Assembly: GCF_030445035.2 (NCBI RefSeq)
Contig: NC_080701.1
Span: forward strand, 15,032,739 to 15,096,738
From: Dasypus novemcinctus
Taxonomy: Eukaryota; Chordata; Mammalia; Cingulata; Dasypodidae
Direction of reading: 5' to 3'
DNA length: 64,000 nt
Each line of letters starts with the position of its first letter. Positions within the stretch are counted from its first letter, which is position 1. The position numbers and the translations under genes were made by a program. Positions 49,087 through 60,652 of the stretch are shown piece by piece. Under the pieces are notes generated by a model that was given only the letters and a program-made list of their open reading frames with translations, was not told the DNA's origin and ran no database searches.

Positions 49087-49128
49087 CCCCCCCCCCCCCC
49101 TTTGTATCTTTGTTCGCGCCCCCCCCCT
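49087..49128 (+). repeat. Paired poly-C tracts
   Basis: Runs of about 14 and 9 C separated by TTTGTATCTTTGTTCGCG. Confidence 0.85.
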
Positions 49129-50042
49129 TTTCCTCTATAGGATCAAACCAAGGAAAAACAATTATTTAATATTCTTGGACACCCACCTTCCTCCCTTCAA
49201 TTTCATTCATTCCCCAGCCGTGACTATTACCATGGGAATCCTGCTGTTTCTAGTGGCTGCCATTTCAGCTAACTTTCTGATAAGTGATAATTTATCAGTT
49301 ATTATCTGATACTTGATCATTTCAGTTACCCTTCTGCTTAGTTTAGAAGGTTGTCCAGGACTACTATAGAATCAGGCAGATGGAAAAGTATCATAAAATT
49401 GTAGGCTTGCCCATTAAGCCCTGAAAATTAATGTGATTCACAATTAATATATTGTTTTATGATGTAAAACATCTAGTCCCCAAAAGGGACTGAATTACAG
49501 TATTCCTGTATGCATGGGTTTCATTTTAGGTTTCCTGTTTTTATTTGGGACTATCTCAAGCTTTTCTGCTTTATGTCCTTCAAGTCTAAAAGGACGATAT
49601 ACTTAGTAACATGCAGCTATTGTACACTAAGCCCTCACATCTTCAAGATAAAGTTTCCTTTATGAAAGGGCTCCACGGCTTTGGATTTTGTGTTTCCTGC
49701 TTGCTGAGCAGTGGCCTCTCCTGGGAAAGCAGAGTTATGTCAGCCAGCACTCAGACTCGATTCCACATTGTACCGGTGGAGTATTATAGTGCTATTCAGA
49801 CATATTCACAACCCTTTCTCTGCTTTTGCTGTCTTTCTAGTCCCAGGGAAATTCATATTTGGTGTTGGTCGAAAGGCTATCAGAAGATATTTGGACACAA
49901 AACCTTTTAATAAATTAACAATAATGGCAATACTGCTAGGACATCTTTTAACCAGGAAACCCATCCACCAGAATTCGGTTCTTATTACAATGCAAATTAA
50001 AACAGAATATAATTATTCTTCTTTTAGGACAATTTTAAATGC

Positions 50043-50062
50043 CACACACACACAAACACACA
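50043..50062 (+). repeat. CA microsatellite
   Basis: Short interrupted (CA)n. Confidence 0.85.
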
Positions 50063-51299
50063 GTAAGGAGGCTCCCCAGAATTTCACGTTATTTAAATTG
50101 GTGGCAATAAGATAATACACCGAGAAGCCTGGACGTAGGTAACAGTTCCGTTTGCATTATCCACGGGGAGTGGAAAATCAGGAACAGGTCACTTTTAAGG
50201 AGGATCAAGTGGATTTCCTCTGTGGATTTTTCACACACCTCTTCCTGACTACAGCACAGGGGTTGAGAGCCCTGTAAAGGAACAGGCGATAGGAGCCGCG
50301 GCGGTGGTGCCATCCCGAGCCTGCTGTCCTGACACGGAGACCGTTCTGGATCAAGCCGGGGCGCGGATGATTCTGTTCCCTGCAGCAGGGTGCCAACATT
50401 TTCCTGATTTCATTTCACTGCTCTTTAGAATTCTCCACCAGAGGGAGGACAAGGGAAGGAGCAGGGCTCGCCCACAGTTCTGAGCAGACCTTGAACTCGA
50501 GAAAGCTAAACCAATGCACCATCTCCACCCCTGCCTCCCTAGCCTATGTCTCCTCACTTGCTTTCTCACTCAGCAGAGCGGAAGGAAAAATACAATTATT
50601 TCAGTAATTGTAGTTATGGGTTTAGCAGTTCCTCTGGAAAAGAAGGTGCAACGAGAGAGAGAGAGATGTTTTTGGATAAACCCTTACAAGCCGCCAGGCT
50701 CTCGTCCTTTTTGCAGGAAACCCTGGAGATGAGAATGCCGGCAGGCACGTGGCTAACACGGATGAAGAGGGGGTACCCCAACTGCCCCAAAACCCATCGA
50801 GCTCTTCCTATCTACCCAGGAATGTCTTACACTCAAACTCCCTCCCACCCAAAGTTCACCTTTGCCACACATGCGTTTTTTTTCCTCCCCACTAAAGCGA
50901 GAAAGGAATGAACCCCCAAACTTGGCTGGGAAATGGGGCGAACGTTCCTCCAGGGCGCACAGAGCCTGGACTGGGGCGCGGGCACTGGTCAGCTGCAAGC
51001 TTTTTCCTCGCCCGGGGTTAAGAAATAAGGGGTCGCCGCCCCGCCCGGCTGCGGAGGACCCCCGGGAGCTGGAGCCCCCCGGCTTTCCAAACTCCGCGGG
51101 CGGCCGGGCCGCTGCGCGCAGCCTGCGGCGCCCCCTGTCGAGCGCTCCCCGCCGCCGCCCCGCGCGCGGCCCAGCCCGGGGAGGGAAAGGGGCTGAGCCC
51201 GGCGGGGCCCTGGCTCCTCCCGGTGGCGTGTCCGCGCCTCGGGGTGGGGGTGTGGTGGGAAGAGGGAGGGGGCGAGGGGAGGCGGCGCCCGCCTCCAAC

Positions 51300-51725
51300 C
51301 TGCCGGCGGGAGGCGGGTGGCTGCGGGGCACTTGAAAAAGAGGCGGCCAGGAGTTCCCCCAAACTTGTCGGGACTCCCGGCGGGCGCGCAGGGCAGGAGC
51401 GGCGCGAGCGGCAGCTGCCCGGGCGACGCGAGCGGCCCGGTGACCGCTGTCTCCCTCCTCGGGCTGCGGACACTCGCCGCGACGGGAGCCGGCCGCAGCG
51501 GGAGCCGAGGACGTCCCGCGGCGACAGGAGCCGCCCCCGGGGGAAGGCGGCCGTGGTGCGGGGCGCTCGCCAGCCCAGGTGGCCCGGCCCGCACGCCGAG
51601 GCCGCGCTCCCGCAGCGCCGGGCTCCCCGCTTTGGGACCCACTTTGCCCAGAGCCGGTCCGAGCCTTCGGACCAAACTTGTCGCGCGTCGTCGCCGCCAG
51701 CGCCGAGCGCGCACTTCGCGGCGAG
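51300..51725 (+). promoter_or_regulatory. NRG1: NRG1 type I 5' UTR and proximal promoter (start site not resolved)
   Basis: The last 100 bases before the ATG resemble the human type I 5' UTR as I remember it. Shared landmarks are a GGGACCCACTTTGCCC stretch, then GGTCCGAGCCTTCGGACCAAAC, and finally GCGGCGAG directly before the start codon. No TATA box is visible, which fits a CpG-island promoter with dispersed start sites. The motif CAAACTTGTCG occurs twice (about 51,362 and 51,672). The upstream limit is a guess from typical 5' UTR length. Confidence 0.7.
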
Positions 51726-51819
51726 ATGTCCGAGCGCAAAGAACGCAGAGGCAAGGGCAGGAAGAAGGAGCGGGACTCGGACGCGAAGCCCGCGCGGACG
51801 GCGGGCGGCCCCGGGCCAG
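51726..51819 (+). CDS. NRG1: Neuregulin-1 type I (heregulin) first coding exon, partial CDS
   Basis: The exon encodes a 31-residue start, MSERKERRGKGRKKE followed by RDSDAKPARTAGGPGP, plus one base of the next codon. From memory, human type I NRG1 begins MSERKEGRGKGKGKKKERG and ends exon 1 in the same phase with 33 residues; this copy is two residues shorter in the Lys/Arg/Gly-rich stretch. The exon ends CCAG and is followed by GTGAGTGC, a consensus splice donor. The ATG has G at -3, and I find no other ATG between about 50,935 and this one. The segment is the basic, unstructured cytosolic-side N-terminus that precedes the Ig-like domain of type I NRG1, an ErbB3/ErbB4 ligand precursor processed at the membrane. 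The Ig, EGF-like and transmembrane exons lie downstream, outside the window. Identification rests on the peptide, the splice phase and the 5' UTR resemblance; it is very likely but was not searched. Confidence 0.93.
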
Positions 51820-51826
51820 GTGAGTG
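51818..51826 (+). other. NRG1: Splice donor of NRG1 exon 1
   Basis: AG|GTGAGTG matches the vertebrate 5' splice-site consensus and lies where the similarity to known NRG1 exon 1 ends. The open frame continues past it only because GC-rich DNA lacks stop codons. Confidence 0.88.
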
Positions 51827-52245
51827 CGCAGCCCCGCGCCCCGCTCCTCCCGCGCCCCGGGCGCCTGGCCCCGCTCCCGCGTGTCCCCGGAGCCCGGCCC
51901 GCGCTCGGCGGCGCCGCCTCTCACCTGCGCGCGGGGCTCCACCGGGGCGGTGGCCGCAGCGCGCGCCCGCCGAGCCCGGGACACGCGGCACCCTCGACCC
52001 GGCCCCGCGGCGCGGGAGCTCCGTGCGCGAGCGGGACGGCGAGTGCGGGAGCCGCGGCTGGGTGCGTGCGCCTCCCGCCGCCGGAGCGCTTTGCGCGGGC
52101 CCCGCCTGCCCTCTAGCGAGGAAAGCGGGAACGGGCGGTGCGGGGAGAGCCCCGGGGCTCCCGGTGTGCGGGGCGGCGCAGCTGCGCGTCCGCGTTCTGG
52201 GCGGAGGGAAGGCGGGGTAGGGCGCCCGCGTGTCCGCGTCTTCAC

Positions 52246-55200
52246 CCGGACTCACCTCCGCGTTATTGGAACTCGCATCAGCTGAGAGGGATGCCTAGAG
52301 GTCAGCGAAGCAGATAAAATCGACTCCAGTGCCCGGACTCGGGTCTGCTCCAAATCAGTTCTACAAACTTGAAATTTGGAAGTTCTGGGTTGCAGATTCT
52401 CTTCGATAAATATGCTTAGTTTATGCTCCCGACAGATGTCAGAAAACAAAAACGTATCTGAGTGGCTTAACTCGGTTGCTTATTGATTCTGTATGGGATA
52501 AAATGGCAATGTAGGCTCTCCAGAGTTAAAATCTTGTATTTCATCATTCGAACAGGGATATAAATGACAGTTTACCCTGGATTTCCCTAGGAATGGCTGG
52601 TACTTTGTCTTGGATAGAGAAGCTATCCCAAGTAAATATTTATTTATGAGTGACTGAGTAAAGTGGATGCTAAAGAAAGGGGGAGGGGGGAAGAGGGATC
52701 AGAGAGCTGTTTTCTACCTCTGAAATTTCTAGTTAATTGATCAGATGCTTTACAGCAGTTAGACAGTAATCCCGACACACTCTTGATAAAATACTTCTGA
52801 AGAATGACTCCAATAATACGTAGTAATACTGTGGTTGAAGAAGATAAGCAGAAAGAAGTACTTGCCTGTTCCTTGCAGGAAGAAAGCCAGGTTTGCCTGG
52901 TCCTCTTGGCATCACTGGCAGTATTTCAGAACCTGAGTTATTGGCAGAGACCTACAGCAGGTTTTGAGCAAAACAGAAGTTGAACAGAGAGTAATTGTTT
53001 GGCCACTGACCATTCATGTGCTGCTTCTCTAAGATACCACTGGGCAGATTCACTTTAATTGCCTTTCATTAGCCCTTATGACAGTTGTATTGAAATTTCC
53101 CTAATTTTTACCCTATGTTTTAGAAATACAATATAGCATTTTATTCAACTAGATGTGAAACAGGGAGCTGGATTAGCATCCTCTTTCAGTGACCTTCCTG
53201 TCTTTTCCAAGGTCATCATATTAAATTACAGGCTTTAGACTTAATCCAAACTATAAAGTCGTAAAGTGTTATTTGTGGAGCCTCATCACCGTTTGTGGTG
53301 GTATTTTCCTGTGCTGACCACCAGTGCCCTGCCTTCATAATTTTCTGTCTGTAGATGTTTCTCATGGATGAAAGCGAGGCAGTGGTTTGAGGTAGGATCC
53401 CTTTCAGGTAACAGGTTTGTGTTTTACCAAGGGTTTGTAGGAGCAGTGCCTTTACACAGATGTTTCAGACAAGCTGGTAGTTCAGTGAAGGAGAGAATTG
53501 GGAGTAAGCAAGTATTTCTGTGCCCTGGAAGTCTCACCTGCAGTCTTGCCAGCTGTCTTGGAACTACCTGTTGTTCTCTTGGTTTGAGGCCTTCATTTCA
53601 TGGGGGCCCTCATTCTGCTTTCAAGTCCCACAGCTATGATCCCCTCCAAACCAGATAGACTGCCTGTTAAAGAAAAATTCCCTCTACCATCTTTCCAGAG
53701 AAGTTGGGGTGAACTGGGCTCTAAGTTTGTTTTTAGTATATTTGTCTCTCTTGTCTCATCAAATGGTAAACTTATTTGGGGAGAGACTTTTTACTCCAAG
53801 TTACCTTGCACTTGTTAAACCCTATAAGAATCTTTATTCTTGATCTGATTTGAAAAGAACAATCAACTTGAAACCAGCTCTATGTACCTAGACATGGCAT
53901 TAAACGGGATTGCTTTGAAATCAGTGTTCCTTCTCTTCCTTGTCGTTTCCCTTCTGCTGGTGAGTGCCAGTGTGCTTTTCCTTATGTCAGAAGCTTCAGA
54001 AAATAAGTACATGGGACCCATAATCGTTTGCGGGAGAAACTCAACCTTTTTGAATTCACAGACATCCTCAAAGGAAAACTCTCTAGATGCCATAACTATA
54101 GTGTTGCACACTTGCCATGCCGGCCCAAATATGGACAGCCATTTCTTGAATTGCTTCTGCATTAGTGCCCTTCAATCCCAGGTTTCACCATTTTCTTAAA
54201 ACAACCACTGAAATGGTATGTCCTTGATGCAGCGTGCAACAGCGAGCCTCTCTGGATGGTAGGACGTTGCTTCGTTGCCTCATGACAGCTGGGGGAAGTA
54301 TAATGCTGAAGTAGCTCAGCCCTGCTCTGTACTATATTCTGAGCACCAGCATAAACACATCTGTTGGAAGGAAATTTTCAGGGGAAAAAGGTTTCTTTAG
54401 CTTTCATATGGCATGTGTGGCTGATACATGATACCTGCATGGCTAAGTTTCAGAGCATCCACATTTCTATACCATCAACTGAATATTGACTTGCTCACTG
54501 CTGGAGATGCAGATGTTCAAGAGGATTCTCTTTTCCATAGCAATGGCTCTAATAGGTCCCAAGCCCTTGGGGTCGTTGATTTCTCTGCTCAAAATAAGCC
54601 ACCTTAGCGAATTCCTGGGCATTGTAGGCTGGTCCCTGTACCGAGGGCGCTGTGACATCGGGGCCCTCCACACTCTGGCCTGCCCCTGCCCAGCCACTTC
54701 GCACTGACTCAGTTCTTCCAACAAACTTTCTTTTGAAACTTGAATTACAAAACCAGCACTTTTTTTTTTTTTGGTGGCCAATTGGTACTTGACTCTCAGC
54801 TCCCTTTATGATTCTCTGTGACAGTTATTTGCTGTCATTAAAACTCTGCAAAGGATTCCTGATGTTGGCATCTTTTTTTTTTTTCCTCTCTTAAATTCAT
54901 TATCAAGCCTCACCCTGCTGGAGAAGGGGCATTTCTAAGTACAGGTGGTGGGAAACTCCAGAAACTTAGTACCCCAAACAGGTAGAAGCAGGCGTGTGCC
55001 TCCCAGGTGACATCACCACCTGTTTCTTACCTCGGTGTCTCCACAGGCTGAAGTGTTTGTAAACATTCTTGGCTAAGAAGTCCCGGCCGCTAGCAGAGCA
55101 GTGTGTATTTACACAACTGGAGGAATGTGCAGTGATCTGTCTCAGCCTGGTTACTTGTAGCCACTCGTCTTATGTAATTATTAGAGGAATTAAAAATTAT

Positions 55201-55562
55201 TTACACAATGAAATATTACCTATTTGGAAGAATTAAAATAGCAGGAAGAGTGGGAGAAACCTGGCATATTGTTTTTATATTTGCAAAATGATAGCCATGG
55301 AAGATTGGGGGAGGCAATTATATGTATATATAATATCAAAGATATATGTATTTATATATATAGTGCATCAGATATATATCAGGAAATATTGAACCAATAT
55401 GTGAATAGCCTATTATATGCCAGGCACTATTCATTAATAAAGGTAGCTACTCACTATTGAATTACCATCTTCCTGGAAGTGTAACAAATGCTTTGTCTCT
55501 CCTGTCTCCTGTCTGTTAGAAAGCATGCGGGTTCCTCACTATTAGGCAGCAAAAGGCAGGGT
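52246..55562 (+). other. NRG1: NRG1 intron 1, proximal part
   Basis: This follows the exon 1 donor. No acceptor plus coding exon was recognised. The 105-codon frame at 53,882-54,199 begins with a hydrophobic stretch but has no recognised relatives. Old repeats may be present but are too eroded to name. Confidence 0.6.
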
Positions 55563-55795
55563 GGCCTTATTATTAGCTCTAAAGCCAGATTGCCTGAGTT
55601 TAAATCCTACTTTACCTCTCCTTAACTGTATTGTCTTGGGAAAGTTACTTAATTTTTCTGTCCTTAAGTTTCCTTATTTGTAAAATTGGGATATTATTAT
55701 TATTTATTATGAGGTGGTTGTGAGATAATCCATGGAAAACACTCTGAACATTGCCCAGCATGTGCTAAATGCCCAATAAATGTTAGCTCTCTTTA
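55563..55795 (+). repeat. MIR SINE, near full length
   Basis: AAGCCAGATTGCCTGAGTTT, AAATCCTACTTTACCTCTCC, CTTGGGAAAGTTACTTAATT, AAGTTTCCTTATTTGTAAAA and CCCAATAAATGTTAGCTCTC give the complete MIR order. Confidence 0.9.
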
Positions 55796-57157
55796 AAAAA
55801 CTGCTTAAGCAACAAACTGTATCTTTGCAAAGACATTTAATACAATTGGCAAAATTTGCCTTTTATGGTAATAAATGACTCGCAGCTGGCCTTAGATTAG
55901 GGTGGCTATAAATATTAATATGTAGTACCTGTAAATATAAAGAAAAGTATATATGTGCTTCATGCTCCATAACTGCATATATGTTATGAAAACAGGGCTG
56001 AATTCAGTCTAAATATTGAAAGTAGAGTGAGGTGCAACATAATTTTATGTCTGGCGGAAAAATGTTGAGGATTGCAGGTTATGAGAAGATTTTGAAACAT
56101 GACTCCTTCTCTGGCAACACTTAAGAGTTGATGCTTAAACCTCACTTTTTTATATTGAACATGTAACCTTTTCTTTTGGGACCAGTATACATTCCAGCAA
56201 TTGAAAAAGAAATTGTATATTATGCTTGTTATCTTCTTATCAAGCATAACAGCATAACTGGTGATGTTTTTAGAATTGGGTGCAGGTGTTTCTGAATATA
56301 ATTACAATAATGAATATAATAAGTCCATAGTTCTCACTATTTTCTTTCTCCCTCACCTCCCTAGAATGGCCACATGTAGTGTCTAAAGTTCTGAAAGCCC
56401 GTTAGATTCTTACCGAATTAGTATTGTTATGTTTGTTTATTTTTTAACATTCCAAAGGTTACAAGTTAAGTTTGACTTTAACAGTACTGATAGTTTATCA
56501 TGTTCTTTTATTGTAGAAGAAAACAAACCATGTTAATATTTCTGGTGAGTCATTCAATTTGCTCAAAGAAGCAAATAAATGGACCTCTAATATTTAGTTA
56601 ACCCTGAGGCTCTCTACTTGACAAATAGAGAAAAAAAATCAGCTTCTAATCAGAAGCAAATATATCTATTAAATATGCATAGATACCTAAAATGAAATTT
56701 TCCTGGAGAAATACGTGATGTTTTGGATTCATCTTAACCCTGTGCGTGCTTGCACACGTGTGTGTCTGTGCATATATTTTAATAGATAAAAAAGGGTACT
56801 GCTAAAAGATGTCAGTATTTGTTGCTTTTGAAAGAGTGAGGCGATAGGTAAACGAAAGAAAACAGACAATCGCATTTATTCTCAGTTTTAGTAAGCATAA
56901 AGCTGACTACTTTAAAAAGTTTGACAATTCATAGTATACAGTATAAACTTGCTTATTTACATTTTGTTAATGAAAATATCACATTTTCGCATTCCTCTCT
57001 TCTAAACGTTAAAAGATGCCTCTGTAGTACATTCCCAAAAGAATTCAGAATGTGAACAGAAAATATGCTAATCAGGGTTGTTAGTTTTCATTATTAAGAA
57101 ACAAAAGTATTTGAGAACGTTGTGCCTTGGCTTTCTTTTGCATTTAAAACTATGTTA
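55796..57157. other. Intronic, nothing recognised
   Basis: AT-rich DNA without supported features. Confidence 0.5.
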
Positions 57158-57364
57158 ATTTTTTTTTTTTTTTTTTTTTTGAGGTACCAGGGCCAGGGAT
57201 TAAGCTGGGACCCTGTATGTGGGAAGCTGGTACTCAACCGCTGAGCCACATCAGCTCCCCTGAGCTGGTTTTTTGTTTGTTTTTCGGAGGCCCTGGGGAC
57301 TGAACCTGGGACCTCCTGTGTGGGAAGCAGGCGCTCAAACGCTGGAGCCACAGTCACTCCCCAG
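57158..57364 (-). repeat. DAS-related SINE, short dimer
   Basis: Poly-T (about 22) at the left end, then two minus-strand heads (57,184-57,260 and 57,285-57,362) joined by a T-rich linker with GGTTTTTTGTTTGTTTTTCG. Same layout as 19,881-20,062. Confidence 0.9.
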
Positions 57365-59843
57365 TTGTGTGTCTCTTATGTCACTTTGATTATGGTTGAT
57401 AAGCGTCATTTTTCAGTGAGATCCTCCTAGGTCTCCCAATAGGACTCAGAGAAGCGTTCTCTTGCCAGCGTCACCCTTTCTGGCCTCCAGAGGGTGCTCC
57501 AGGAGCATCACACTGCTATTCCCCAAAGATCGATTTGCGGTTCCTTTTTTTTTTTTTTTTTTTTTAAGCTCCGGCAATATTCTGGGCAAATTCTGGGGGA
57601 GGAATCAGGTCCTGATACATCAAAGGTAGTTGCCTGTACTGGAGTTTGTGTTCCAGCTCAACCACATAGAATTCGTTAAGAATTCGGAATCACAATAATC
57701 GGAGCATCATTCTGATGATGAGGATAATGCAGTTGTCAGCTTGCCAGGGGTCAGCTGTTGGATTAACGTTAATCAGCACCCTTTCCCCAGAGATCCCAGC
57801 ACCTCATAAGCGCCTTCTAATCACTTTGCACAGCAAGTGCTTTCCTTAAGTGCCGGGCTGTTGTCGTGATCACTTTACCTGCAAAGAGATGAACCCTATT
57901 TAAGAGTTCCACTTTGATTCTGAAAAATTATGTGCGACAGCATCACAGTTGAACCAGTGATCTTGATTTACAAGTTTGCGTTTATTTCTTTGCACCACAC
58001 TCTTTCCTCTGCCCCTGGCTACAATGTTGAAATAACTTGACAGTGATTGAGTTACACATTTTTGAAAACAGGCTCGAATGGATAGTTTTCTTGGCACATG
58101 GGCTACTGTAATACAGCCACAAGCCCGTGCTCTTTTTGGTTAACCTGCTCAATATTTATTGCCCTCTACAATTATCGTCTGTTACGAGTGATTCCATTGT
58201 ATCTCCTCCCTCCCCTTTTGGAAGTGTAATTTTGTTCCCATTGTTTCTTGCTCCAAGGAAAGCATTATTGATGGGAATAGGCTTTGACTGCTCGGCCACA
58301 ACATCCCAAACCTTTCATTGCACGGCTTTAATAGACAGGCCTCCTCTGGACAGCTGCGGGAGTTTTTAGTTTCAATGATGTGAGAGTCCGGTAATATTTT
58401 ATTAGGTTGGACTGTAGGAAATCGTTAGTTTTGTAGGTTATCCATGGTTGCATATGGGCAATTTTGTGTAGTTTAATCTAATACTTGGATTTTCTTTTGT
58501 ATTTTGACTGTATTTAAAATAATAGAGTAATGGCAACTTTGAAAAAAAATTATTATATGTTTTGGTAATTAAGTGTGTTAAAATATATAAAGGAATCGAT
58601 GGCAGGAAATAATTGAAACAGTAACATTTTTTCTAATAAATAGATTTGCTCATATGATAGCCATATAAAAGGAACTCAGCATAAAGTTACAGTGCCAGAG
58701 CAAAACTACTATTTTCCCATAGAGAGAAAAGTAATACATTTCTACTGCAAAAGATAACTTCGTTTTTATTTGAACTGTTAGCAAATTGTTATCATGCTTT
58801 ATCTTAACTACTGTATTTCTACAGAGAGATTACAGATATGTAAGTAGGAAATATTATTGATTGGTGAATAATCTTTTTGTGATTTGATATGAAAAAAATT
58901 TACTCTGTTCACCACATAACTACAAACCATTTTTTCTGATAGTTTTAGTAACTCTTAATTTGGTTATCAAGTGAAAACTCATCCCATTATAAGGTAGTCT
59001 GTATTAAATCTTAAGTAAGATTAAAATTTTAGATGAAACCAATAAATCCCTGGATTCTTACTTGAGTTTGCAAAATTTGACTTATCATAATCAAGATGAC
59101 ATCATTAGTAATTTATATTCTGAGGATATGTGTATATTTGTGATTTGTAACATATCACACAACTTTTAGAGACTTAAAGTGCATTTTTAAAGGATATGTC
59201 AATCTGTTTTAGCTATTCCATAGTGAATATAAAATCAATTTTTTAGAAGAAGAGTCTAAATTTTTTTCAGAATAATTTGCAATTTATACATATGGCAAAA
59301 TAATGTTTTGAATATGAAATGCCAATACAGATTTAAGAATTTAAGGCCAAAATTGAAAGTTGAAATATATCCTATATGCTTTATGATTTCTTCAAAAAAT
59401 GTATTTGGTTAAGGCAAAGTCTGAATATGGATTATGCTAAGAAAAATTTCTCTTGATACCCTGAAATTTTATAATTTACAGAGCTTTTTTCCTTAGCTGT
59501 TCAGTATATCGTTTATTAGGTATTTCCATTTGTATGTAATAGTAGAAAATAAGACTCAACATATGATCTGATGGGAAATGCATACTTTGAAAACATTCAA
59601 AAATTCAAGTAGAAAAAAAGTAAAAAAAAAAGTATTTACGAGAAAGATAATGCTCCTGACGAGAGCTTTCTTTTAAAGAGATAAATACATATATTGCTAT
59701 TTAATGTTTAATGTTACTTTGTGAATTGAATGTTCTTTCTATTTGAGTTTGTCAGGACTTAGACAAGCATTTTGGAAACAGAACACTGCAATTTAATATC
59801 TTCAGTGTGAAGATTTGTATTATGTTCAACATGATTTCATATA
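57365..59843. other. Intronic, nothing recognised
   Basis: A T-run at 57,544-57,565 is not attached to a recognisable element. The rest is AT-rich and featureless to me. Confidence 0.5.
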
Positions 59844-60150
59844 TGAAGATTTTTTTTTTTTTTGCATGTGTCTTCCTTCCTCCCCTCACCCTCATCTTGG
59901 AAAATTTACTTTCCAATTTCAAGCTTTTGCTGTAGTAAGAATTATGGATATTTAAATGAACATTTCCCCCTTTAGTTTGTTTTCTTTATTCATGTCATAT
60001 ACGAGTATACAGTAAGAAGACTTTTCTCCTCTCACCCTCATCTTGGGAAACTTACTTTCCAGTTACAAGTTTTTACTATAGTAAAAGTTATGGATACTTA
60101 AGTGAACATTTTTTCCCTTTACTTTTTCTTTATTCATGTCATATAAGAGC
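59844..60150 (+). repeat. Tandem duplication of about 150 bp
   Basis: The unit starting GAAGATTTT... and containing CTCACCCTCATCTTGG, TTACTTTCCA, TTATGGATA and TTTATTCATGTCATATA occurs at about 59,844-60,005 and again at 60,016-60,150. Anchors are offset by 146 bases. The copies differ by scattered substitutions and the first has a longer T-run. Confidence 0.88.
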
Positions 60151-60433
60151 ATATCCAATGCTTTATCTATTTGTAGCCTCCATTAGGATTGGTCTTAAGC
60201 TAACACATGCATCTGTGTAGCTTGAAATAGCTATCAAATCCAAAAAGAATGTTTTGAAACATTCTGGCAATGCCGTTATAAGTTTGAACAGTATTATGCT
60301 AATCAGCATATTTCGACTTCTCTCCAAAACCACTGAAGTGAAGGGATTACAAAATGTGGATGACATTGTGAATCAGCATCTGCGTATTCCACTGGGGATG
60401 GATGAAACAAAGTACCTACCTCTAAAGAGAACA
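60151..60433. other. Short intronic spacer
   Basis: Nothing recognised. A 123-codon frame spans this spacer and the following SINE, so it is not a gene. Confidence 0.5.
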
Positions 60434-60652
60434 TGGTGGGAGCAGATATGGCTCGAGCAGTTGATCACCTGCTTCCTACACAGGAGGTCCTGGGTTCAGT
60501 CCCCGGTACCTCCTAAAAGGAACGAAAACAAACAACAAGCAAACAAAGGGAAAAATCAACTCAGGGGAGCCGATATGGCTCAGTGGTTGAGCGCCAGCTT
60601 CCCACATATGAGGACTTGGATTTAATCCCGGCTCTAGTACATTAAAAAAAAA
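60434..60652 (+). repeat. DAS-related SINE, short dimer
   Basis: Two heads on the + strand: 60,434-60,512 (GGTCCTGGGTTCAGTCCCCG) and 60,567-60,640 (ATGGCTCAGTGGTTGAGCGC). An A-rich linker (AAACAAACAACAAGCAAAC) joins them and a terminal A-run closes the element. Confidence 0.92.

Larger units (their letters stand above)
47966..50970. other. Upstream flank of the NRG1 island
   Basis: AT-rich DNA with two poly-C tracts (49,087-49,128), an AT palindrome (48,548-48,569) and a CA microsatellite (50,043-50,062). From about 50,250 the DNA becomes GC-richer towards the island. No exon is supported. Regulatory elements are plausible so close to a promoter but cannot be shown from one sequence. Confidence 0.5.
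50970..52245. promoter_or_regulatory. NRG1: CpG island over NRG1 exon 1
   Basis: This stretch is extremely GC-rich and dense in CpG, in sharp contrast to the AT-rich DNA on both sides. It includes GC-box-like cores such as CCGCCCCGCCC near 51,036 and many GCGC runs. It covers the upstream promoter, the 5' UTR, coding exon 1 and about 420 bases of intron 1. Long open frames on both strands here result from the scarcity of stop codons in GC-rich DNA and are not genes. Confidence 0.92.

Noticed and set aside
51579-51725. In-frame upstream extension of the NRG1 start
   Set aside because: The frame is open upstream, but the codon at 51,579 is GTG, not ATG. The first ATG in the GC-rich leader is at 51,726, which matches the known protein start.
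50000-51725. Alternative NRG1 first exons (type IV and others) upstream of type I
   Set aside because: I looked for a type IV-like short peptide start with a donor and saw none. In human that exon lies far upstream near the type II exon.
50753-52255. 500-residue and 418-residue open frames on the minus strand and long + frames over the CpG island
   Set aside because: These are Arg/Ala/Pro/Gly-rich frames in all readings, caused by the lack of stop codons in very GC-rich DNA. Only the NRG1 exon has independent support.
53882-54199. 105-codon + frame with a hydrophobic N-terminus in intron 1
   Set aside because: It has no recognised family and no splice or promoter context, and a 99-codon frame overlaps it on the opposite strand. 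Likely chance.
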